NCBI RefSeq assembly: GCF_000173075.1
Contig: NZ_ABVL01000008.1
Coordinates: forward strand, 186,001 to 250,000
DNA: 64,000 bases
Source: Chthoniobacter flavus Ellin428
Lineage (GTDB): Bacteria; Verrucomicrobiota; Verrucomicrobiia; Chthoniobacterales; Chthoniobacteraceae
Direction: 5' to 3'
This document shows positions 1 through 6,768 of the stretch, one piece after another. The number at the start of each line of letters is the position of its first letter. The stretch's first letter is position 1. Both the position numbers and the translations under genes were made by a program. The notes under the pieces are model-generated. The model ran no database searches. It was not told the DNA's origin and worked only from the letters and a program-made list of their open reading frames with translations.

Positions 1-127
1 GTTAAACGAGCGTTAGCGACGAGGGTCGACGGCCCGCGTAATGAAGTTGCCCCAAGGATGTAACCTCCACCATCTCCCACATCCAATGGCGCTACCACAC
101 GTGCGCCGGCGCCGTCGAGTGTTAGAT
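1..127 (+). other. possible attC-like site at the window edge
   Basis: GTTAGAT at 121-127 fits the integron R' core (GTTRRRY). Just before it, GCCGTCGA (111-118) is the exact reverse complement of TCGACGGC (26-33), so the segment can fold into a long imperfect hairpin of about 127 bases, within the size range of long attC sites. Against it, the matching R'' core is poor (GTTAAAC at 1-7, where RYYYAAC is expected), the arm-to-core spacing is too long, and the left edge is cut by the window. It is listed because a better attC candidate lies 1.2 kb downstream. Low confidence. Confidence 0.25.
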
Positions 128-249
128 GGTTGAGTCTTGGTTACTCGCCCTGACACATTCGCCGTCGCTTCGCCCCGCCTTTTGGGCTGCCTGCGGCAAG
201 CTATCTCCGCTTCGCTACAGTTCCTCGCTTACCCGAGGCGTCACTTCGG

Positions 250-688
250 GGCATATCGCCCACCGAGGGAGGCGGAGGGGAATCGCGGAAGACTGGCGGA
301 TGGGCGAGCAAGACCCCCGCCGGTCCATTGCCTTCACCCGCGGCTGTTGGTCTGGATGCAAGTTCTACGGCCTTCGCCCAGTTTGTGGGGACTCGTCTCC
401 TGGGAGTAACTTTCGAAGCTCATTATCGCTCCGCGTGAAATGTGAAGAGTCGACCCCGAACAGACGCTTCACGGAATGTCGCCCAATGAGGAGGCGGACG
501 GGAATCGCGGAAGGTTGGCGGACGGGCGAGTGAAGCCCCGCCGCTGTGTTGCCTTCATCTTCGACTGTTGGTCCGGATTCAAGCTCGTCGGTCTTCGCCC
601 AATCTTGTGGGACTCGTCTGCTGGGAGTAACTTTGCGAAGCTCATTATCGCTCCGCGTGAAGTGTGAAGAGTCGCCCCCGAACGCGCC
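250..688. repeat. two tandem copies of a ~222-bp repeat
   Basis: Copy one (about 250-466) and copy two (about 472-688) align with a period of 222 bases: AATCGCGG is at 281 and 503, and CATTATCGCTCCGCGTGAA is at 421 and 643. The copies differ at scattered positions and by a small indel near the start. The period is a multiple of three, so reading frames stay open across both copies on either strand, but none has a recognisable protein or a convincing start. I treat 1-832 as non-coding, with no supported gene. The repeats lie in the 5' part of the proposed cassette that ends at 1389. Confidence 0.85.
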
Positions 689-832
689 CTCCGCACACCT
701 CCTTTTCGCTTGCAAGGCGCCCTTTCGTCCCCTCAAATCGGCCGTGCAAATCCCCACGGAGAACATACGCTGATAGCTTCACTTCCTCCAGCTGGTCTAA
801 TTAACTAATAGGCGACTTCCGCGCGCATTTCC

Positions 833-1303
833 ATGAAGAACGACCCACATAGGCAATTCTGCCGACGACAACATCGACTAGTGGCACATTATCTTGCCTT
901 GCAGGCGTGGCTCCGAGGTCTTGAATGCATCGTGCTCAGCCGAGCCGACCTGATGCGCTTTTTCGGTCTCACACGATTCAAGAGTGCACGAATCAAATGG
1001 CTTCAGAGTGACATGAAGCCTTGGTTTCCACATCAAGAAGCCTACTACAAGACTTCTTCGCCATCATCGATTCATTCTCTGTTTCTCTCGCGTGTGCCCA
1101 TCGACCCGCACTTACCAAGGGGTTCTATGTCAACTGCTGACCGTATTCGTCGCATGGCTTCCAACTCTCCACGCACCGAACCCTTCATTGCATTTAGCGC
1201 TATGGCTGCGGCCCCGAACGAAGAAGAGATACTCCGTGAGCTTACATTCCTGACTACCGGACTCGCTACGCCGACGATTTATGAACCGGACGAAACCGCC
1301 TAA
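833..1303 (+). CDS. orphan hypothetical protein, possible integron cassette gene
   Basis: A 156-residue ORF with ordinary amino-acid composition (near the N-terminus LVAHYLALQAWLRGLECIVL; basic middle; acidic C-terminal tail ending PTIYEPDETA). I recognise no domain, signal peptide or membrane segment. Its ATG has no clear ribosome-binding site. The TAA stop lies inside GCCTAAC, the R'' core of the attC-like site at 1298-1389, an arrangement typical of gene cassettes. Codon use is less GC-biased than in the core genes further along, which suits acquired DNA. The 700-base leader is unusually long for a cassette. Function unknown; existence as a gene is likely but unproven. Confidence 0.55.
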   Translation: MKNDPHRQFCRRQHRLVAHYLALQAWLRGLECIVLSRADLMRFFGLTRFKSARIKWLQSDMKPWFPHQEAYYKTSSPSSIHSLFLSRVPIDPHLPRGSMSTADRIRRMASNSPRTEPFIAFSAMAAAPNEEEILRELTFLTTGLATPTIYEPDETA

Positions 1304-1389
1304 CCAAGCATCGCGGCGAGCGGGACGGGTTACGCGCTGCTGCGTTCGGCGCGCCCATGAGTCCGTCGCTGAGGTTGGGGGTCGTAGGC
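1298..1389 (+). other. integron attC-like recombination site (candidate)
   Basis: The 92-base segment starts with GCCTAAC (1298-1304, matching R'' RYYYAAC) and ends with GTCGTAGGC, one T short of GTTAGGC, the exact complement of the R''. Inside, CCAAGC..TCGCGGCGAGC..GGGACGG (from about 1304) can pair imperfectly with CCGTCGCTGAGGTTGGG (about 1363-1379), as L''/L' arms do. The upstream ORF stops within R''. Known attC sites have this order of elements; the missing T is either decay or an indel like those elsewhere in the window. No integron integrase is visible here, so this would be a distal cassette or a solitary site. Confidence 0.5.
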
Positions 1390-1459
1390 CATTCCTCGCA
1401 CTTTTCACAAAATCTCTTTTCAGGGAATTGGCCCCGAATACACGGACTTAACCTATCTC

Positions 1460-2589
1460 TCAACGCTTTTTCCGGTTGCGGGGAACCGACAATAAAACGG
1501 GGGAATTGCTCGGTTTAATGACATCATCCGGCTTGATAGAATCAACTCGCTTGCTGCCTCCCTTTTCGCCGACAACCTCAATTTCTCCAGCCTGCATTAG
1601 TCGAACCAATGCCTGACGAACCATTTCATCGCTAGCCATTGTGCGGTTGCAGTATGTCTCGATGAATGCGCGGTAAGAAATTCCGCTGGCGTATCCGCGA
1701 GAATGTCTTCACCGATCTCGTCAGCCTTGGCGTCTAGTATCGCCCGAATTTGACCGGCTTGAATTGACCGCTCGCTGTAAATTCGCTGTTTGGCATTACC
1801 AACTTGGCGTTCACCCCAGCTCAAGACGCCCTTTTTGACTCCGTCTTCGACATCCACTGCAGAGTAAACGATGTCGTCGCTTGCCTCCGCCAAGAATGTT
1901 ATCGGATTGCGAGATCCAGCTGTGCCAGTTTTAGACCGAATGTTTTTAATCAGATCATCCTCGGAAGTAAAATAGCCGAGTTTCGAACGATCGTGCTGAT
2001 TTTTCGGTTTCCCAATTTCAAGTGAGTTTGCCGTGTATTTACACGCAGCTGATAGCGTGGCGTACGTTAGATTAAGACCGCTTCGGTCGGAAAGAATTTG
2101 CAGCTTCGCGAGTAAGCGTATTGTCTGAGCATTGCCTTCGAATTTGAGGAAATCCTTTTTGAGACGTTCGCTTTTTTTAGGAAATTTCTTAAACACCTTT
2201 GGGTGCTCTTCGAACCAGTCCTGAATTGCTTTTTCACCTGCATGTCCAAAAGGAGGGTTGCCGATGTCATGAATAAGGCCAACCGTGGCGGCGATCATTT
2301 CAATTTCGTACGCCTGCTGAGAATCGACGATTTTCCCTTCGAAAAGCTTTGCCGCAACTGCATGCGCTAGGTCGCGTGCGACTGAGGAGACCTCCATTGA
2401 GTGTGTGAGGCGCGTACGTACTGCGTCAATAGGTTCTAGAGGAAAAACCTGCGCCTTATCTTGCAATCGCCGCACCGGTGTCGAAAACACTGCACGGCCG
2501 TGGTCGCGTACGATCTCCGAACGCCTTTCTTCGGTTTGACGGTGTGTTTCGCGAGTTCGTTCTTGGCAGAGCAGCGTTTTCCAATCCAT
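1460..2589 (-). CDS. dGTPase-like HD-domain triphosphohydrolase, frameshifted near the 3' end
   Basis: Dgt-family deoxyguanosine triphosphate triphosphohydrolase, which cleaves dGTP to deoxyguanosine and triphosphate. The N-terminal MDWKTLLCQERTRE, the arginine-rich FSTPVRRLQDKAQVF, the metal-binding His in RTRLTHSMEVSSVAR (H63) and HD in LIHDIGNPPFGHAGE (H107, D108), and a later SDDIVYSAVDVEDG are all visible. The first frame stops at 1597 after about 330 residues, shorter than usual. About 74 further residues (from SRGYASGISYRAF to a stop at 1460-1462) continue in a neighbouring frame, so one base seems lost around 1680-1700. Dgt enzymes regulate dNTP pools, and some act in phage defence by dNTP depletion. 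The accessory setting makes defence possible, but that is inference. Lower GC than its neighbours suggests transfer. Confidence 0.75.
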
Positions 2590-2723
2590 AAGCGAGCTTG
2601 TTCTTGGCTGATCGACGATTCAAGTTTGGAAGTGCATTTACTGCTTTTCAGACGAATTTTGGCGATGTACCGCCATGGTGCATCTGCGACCGGCGTTTAA
2701 AAGTAAGAATTGGGCCGGAAATT

Positions 2724-2850
2724 TCATCGCCTAAAAAGAAACTGCTTCGAATTCAGCAGAGCGCAGGCGATGTCTTCCGCGGCTTTGCGGCGATCCTGGT
2801 CGGAGCCGCTACCTAGGAGGCTGGTGCAGCGTTCGGATTCAATCTGAGTC
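2724..2850 (-). pseudogene. 3' remnant of a second DUF1553 gene
   Basis: The reverse strand encodes ESERCTSLLGSGSDQDRR, then KAAEDIACALLNSKQFLFRR and a stop at 2724-2726. This matches, residue by residue, the C-terminus of the DUF1553 protein that ends at 2924 (SSRCTGLLSSGSDKDRRKAA and so on). No upstream part of this copy is present. The 60 or so bases between it and the intact copy show no coding. It is a broken paralogue, or the scar of a duplication at the border between the accessory region and the conserved genes. Confidence 0.75.
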
Positions 2851-2923
2851 GGAGCCGCTCGCCCATTGACCGGCAGCCACTTGTCCCGTATGCCGCCACC
2901 TCGGCGGGTGATGCCCTCCGCAA

Positions 2924-5211
2924 CTACTGACGGAAGATGAATTCCTTCGAATTCAGCAGGGCCCAGGCGATGTCTTCGGCGGCTTTGCGACGGTCTTTGT
3001 CGGAGCCGCTGCTCAGGAGGCCGGTGCAGCGGGAGGATTCGGCTTCGGTGGGAGCCCGCGTGATGATGGTCCAGAAGAGTTGGTCGACGATTTTGGTGTC
3101 GTCTTTTTCCGCTGCCAAGAGCTGGCCGAGGCGGTTGTCGGGGCGGGTGATGAGCTGGTGCAGGAGCGGGCCGCTGATGAGTTGGAAGACTTGCGGCATG
3201 GCGGTTTCGTTGCTCCGCTCGCAATCGCTGGCGATGAGGCGCGGAGGTTTGCCGAAGCTGGCTTCGAATTTGTCGATGCTGGTGGTGAGCGGCTTGTAGT
3301 GTTTGCGGCCTTCGGCCATTTGGGCGACGCGGGTGATGCCGGGGCGGACGTTTTCTTTTTCCAGCGGGAGGGGGGTGGCGAGGACGGCGCTGCAGGAGTC
3401 GAGGAGTTGCTCGGCGCTGAGGCGGCGGACGATGCTGTGGCTGTTGTTGTCCTGGTCGTCGGCGTTGGTGGCGTTGGGGACGTCGCTGAGCTGGTAGACG
3501 CGCGAGACGGTGATGGTGCGGATGAGCCAGTGGAGGTCGTAACCGTGTTTCACGAAGTCCTGGGCGAGGGCCTCGAGGAGCTCGGGATGGGCGGGCGGGT
3601 TACTCTCGCGGAAGTCATCGACGGGGTCGACGAGGCCGCGGCCGAGGAGGTTGAACCAGACGCGGTTGACCTGCATGCGGGCGAACATGGGGCTGTGCGG
3701 GAGCCAATCGGCGAGGGCGAGGAGTTCGTCGTGGTCGTCGCTGATTTTGGGCGGCTCGGCGACGCCGAGAAAGCGGGGCTCGGCGGGCTGGTTGGTGCGG
3801 GCGTTGAGGAAGTAGGCCTTGGGCTTGATGAGGATGGTCTGGTCGCCCTTGAATTCGTTTTTGTCGCTCTTGTCGGTGCCCTTGATGCCGGAGAGCTGGT
3901 AGTCGATGCGGGCGAAGAGGCGGGCCCAGTTGTAATAGTCGTCCTGGGTCCAGCGCTCGAAGGGGTGGTTGTGGCACTGGGCGCACTTGAGCTGGGTGCC
4001 GAGGAAGACGCGGGCGGTGCTGTCGGCGCGGGTCTCGGGATCGCGATTGGCGCGCCACCAGTTGGCCGGCGGGTCGTTCAGGGTGCTGCCGCGGGCGGCG
4101 ATGATCTCGCGGGCGAATTGGTCGAGGGGCTTATTTTTCGCGATGCTGTCGCGGATCCAATCGTGGAAGACGCGCATGCCGTCGTAGTCGAGCTGGCGCT
4201 GTTCGATCTTGAGGAGGTCGGCCCATTTCAAGGCCCAGAAGTCGGCGAACTCGGGGCGCTGGAGGAGGGTGTCAATGAGCCGGGCGCGTTTGCTTTTTCG
4301 TCGAGTCGGCGAGGAAGGCCTGGGCGTCAGCGGCGGGCGGGACGAAGCCGAGGAGGTCAAGGTAGGCGCGGCGGACGAACAGGGCGTCGCTGCACAGGCC
4401 GGAGGGGTTCATGCGCAGGAGGCGCAGTTTCTGGAAGATCTGTTCGTCAATGTAGTTGTTCGTGGGCGGGTTGCTCCAGACGAAGTTCGGCCGCGCGGGG
4501 ATGAAGGCGATGGGGACGGCGTACCTGTTTGCTGAGGTAGCGGACGAGGATGGTGATCTCGCCGGTTTTTTCGGCGGTGACGTCTCCTTCGGCGGTGATT
4601 TTGGCGACCTGGTTATTCTGGTCGTAGACGGCGAAGCGGGTGACGTCGCGGGTGGTGCCGTCGGCGAAATGCGCGGTGACCTGGAGGCGGACGTCTTTGG
4701 CCGGCGCGATGATGACGTGGCCGGGGAGCCGGACGTCGAGCTGGGTGACTTTGGGGGCGTGGATGCCGGAGTCGGGGGCGCCGGCCTGGAGCCATTTCAG
4801 GAGGATGTTGTATTCCGGCGAGCCGACGGGGAAGCGCTGGCCGCCCTCGTGGGAGAGCATGGCCGTAGGCTTGAGGAGGATGAGGCTGTTTTCGGGGGCG
4901 AGAAGGTTGACGCGGCGGCCGGATTGGTCGCGGGTCAGGGCCTGCCAGTCGAGATCGGGGTCCTGGCCGCGAAGGGAGAGCTTGAAGCCGCCTTTGCCGG
5001 TGGCGTTGCCGTGGCAGCCGCCGGCGTTGCAGCCGGCCTTGGAGATGACCGCCATGACGTCACGCCGGAAGAGCGGGGTGTCGGGGGAGGCGGTGGCTGA
5101 AGGGGAGTCCGTGGCTTGCACCGCAGCCGAGGATGTCGCCGTATCGCAGAGCAACGCGCCGGCCGCGAGGGCGGTGCAGCGGAGGATGCGGGCGAGGGGC
5201 GGGCGGGGCAT
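2924..5211 (-). CDS. DUF1549/DUF1553 haem-motif protein, split by two frameshifts
   Basis: Large secreted protein of the planctomycete/verrucomicrobial DUF1549-DUF1553 type; its exact reaction is unknown. From the start at 5211 come a signal peptide, a cytochrome-like segment with CNAGGCHG, an Ig-like Big_2 stretch (VTAHFADGTTRDVTRF), DUF1549 (YIDEQIFQKLRLLRMN..FVRRAYLDLLGFVP; CAQCHNHPFERW with CxxCH) and DUF1553 (FARMQVNRVWFNLLGRGLVDP). The reading frame changes twice: near 4525, after LSKQ, and near 4298, in an A5 run after DST. Each change is explained by one extra base, and removing both gives one protein of about 760 residues. Either a recent pseudogene or sequence error. The DUF1552/DUF1592 pair at 32.8-36.8 kb is of the same ecological type. 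Confidence 0.8.
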
Positions 5212-5294
5212 GTTCGGGCGGGCGGGGTGTGCCTATAAGAGAACCACGTAGGCGCGGGGAAAAATAGGGAGATTTTTCCGGGGGCGAGGGGCGG

Positions 5295-5350
5295 AACACC
5301 CAACACCCAACACCCAACACCCAACACCCAACATCCAACATCCAACGCCC
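5295..5350. repeat. heptamer array (AACACCC)n
   Basis: Eight uninterrupted heptamers: five AACACCC, two AACATCC and one AACGCCC. The same three heptamer variants recur as mirrored pairs at 16512-16650 and 19183-19302, so this is one member of a dispersed family. It lies upstream of the DUF1549/DUF1553 gene start (5211) and downstream of the aldolase-family gene. Here only one arm is present. Confidence 0.9.
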
Positions 5351-5423
5351 AATCGGCCCCCATGGCGCGGCGAGCTTCTCTTGCGTGCTCGGTCCCAAGC
5401 TGCACTTTGAACCGCACTTATGA

Positions 5424-5640
5424 GGGCAGTTGCATTGCCCGGCGTTTTTCGGGCGGTGTCGATTTCCTCCGCCCGCAGACACCCCCTCCATGCGAAGTAA
5501 AACTTCGCTCCTAAGGACGTTACCAAGTGCAACTTGGTAACGAGCGCGGGGGAGGTCGCCAGGCGACGGCCGGGCACCTTTCCGTGGACCAAGGTCCACG
5601 GCGACAGGCAAATACTGCTCCGCGATCAGAAGAATCGCGG
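5424..5640. repeat. array of seven consecutive short hairpins
   Basis: Within 217 bases seven stem-loops follow one another: 5424-5440 (GGGCA/TGCCC), 5450-5475 (CGGGCGG/CCGCCCG), 5492-5508 (GCGAAGT AAA ACTTCGC), 5518-5542 (CGTTACCAAGT/ACTTGGTAACG, 11-bp stem, 3-base loop), 5555-5567 (GTCGCC A GGCGAC), 5582-5601 (CCGTGGACC AA GGTCCACGG) and 5620-5640 (CCGCGAT/ATCGCGG). The stem sequences differ, so this is not a simple tandem repeat. No ORF in 5212-5669 is convincing. It could be a structured RNA, an IHF/REP-like element or a processing site. Confidence 0.7.
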
Positions 5641-5669
5641 GCGTATATCGCAAGTGAATGTCGGTTGGC

Positions 5670-6584
5670 CTACGCCTTGTTCCAGGCGACGAGGCCTTGG
5701 GCGGCGGGCTGGATTTCGTCGAGGAGCTCGTCGCCGAGGTTGGTCATCAGCGGCAGGGCGGGGCCGGTTTCGGCGATGCCGGCCAGGGAGACGGCGTGGT
5801 GCAGGACGGGAATCGGGCCGTGGCTGTTGCGCAGGGTCTCGAGGGTGTTGAAGCGCTCGCGGATGGCGTCGGCCTTGGCGAAGTCGCCGGCACGCATGGC
5901 ATTGAGCATTTCCTGGGAACGGCGCGGGGCCACGCAGACGCAGCCGCTGGTGAAGGCCTGCACGCCGAACTTTTGCCAATGAACGATGGCGGGCTGTTCA
6001 CCGATGCCACTGACGATGAGGCTTGGGTCGACGGTCTTGACGAGGCCGGCGAGGAGGTCATCCTGGGCGGGGTCCGGGCGGACGACGGCGTATTTGATCC
6101 AGGAGATGGCGCCGGCGGCGACGAGGGATTTCACGACGTCGAGGGTCACGTAGCCCTGGTCCTTGATGTAGAGGACGATCGGCTTGCCGTATTTCTCGAC
6201 GAGCTTCATGACGCCGGCTTGCACGCCACGCGGGGAGCTCACGGCGACGGTGGGCAGCAGCATGGCGGTGGGGAATTTCTTCTTCGCGAGGATGGCCGCC
6301 TGGTCCATGGCGGTGCCGAAGTAGGGCCCGAAGGCGGGGACGATGAGCGTGTCCGGACCGGCGGCGGCTTCGAGCTGGTCGAGCACGAGTTCGTATTCGC
6401 TCAGGGCGATGTTGTAGAAGTTCGCATTGCCGCCGTAGAGGAGCGTCGTTACGCCACCGGCCTCGATGTGTTTGATGAGTTTGGCGTTCTCCGCGGCATT
6501 CGGTTTCAGTTGCGCGTCGCGGCAGAGCGGCGGCACGGAAATGACGGAGGTATGGAGGTCGGCTGGGGAAATGGACGTCTTCAT
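5670..6584 (-). CDS. dihydrodipicolinate synthase (DapA)-family aldolase/lyase
   Basis: A 304-residue TIM-barrel class I aldolase of the DapA/N-acetylneuraminate lyase family, presumably acting on a keto-acid through a lysine Schiff base. The N-terminal segment HIEAGGVTTLLYGGNANFYN matches the family's substrate-loop region. A Tyr in IVLYIKDQGYV and a Lys in AISWIKYAVVR are the likely catalytic pair. Start chosen at 6584 (MKTSISPADLH), since an upstream in-frame start at 6647 would add a poor N-terminus. Divergent from the hybrid kinase. With a sugar-acid dehydratase 2.6 kb away, a 2-keto-3-deoxy-sugar-acid aldolase or a related lyase is possible; true lysine-pathway DapA is less likely. The substrate is inference. 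Confidence 0.8.
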   Translation of the reverse strand: MKTSISPADLHTSVISVPPLCRDAQLKPNAAENAKLIKHIEAGGVTTLLYGGNANFYNIALSEYELVLDQLEAAAGPDTLIVPAFGPYFGTAMDQAAILAKKKFPTAMLLPTVAVSSPRGVQAGVMKLVEKYGKPIVLYIKDQGYVTLDVVKSLVAAGAISWIKYAVVRPDPAQDDLLAGLVKTVDPSLIVSGIGEQPAIVHWQKFGVQAFTSGCVCVAPRRSQEMLNAMRAGDFAKADAIRERFNTLETLRNSHGPIPVLHHAVSLAGIAETGPALPLMTNLGDELLDEIQPAAQGLVAWNKA

Positions 6585-6768
6585 CGGATTTGGCAGGGCA
6601 CCGTTCCACCCTTTCCGGGGGCTTCCGGCAAGCGGGAAGTCTGGCATAAAGCTAACATTGCGCTGGCACCGTGGGTGCTTCTCTGGAACGGATGCAACCC
6701 TGCTGTTGCCGTCACCCAGCGTTAGGACTAGGATCGGAGGCTTATCCGCCCCCAGAAATGGTCATTGC

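Noticed and set aside
126..766. Overlapping ORFs on both strands in the tandem-repeat region
   Set aside because: They exist because the repeat period is a multiple of three; no start signal or recognisable protein on either strand.
3080..4504. 474-codon + strand ORF rich in Gly, Val and acidic residues
   Set aside because: It lies antisense to the DUF1549/DUF1553 gene and has the low-complexity composition expected from the complement of GC-rich coding DNA.
5295..5350. Heptamer array as a CRISPR
   Set aside because: Seven-base units with no spacers and no cas genes.
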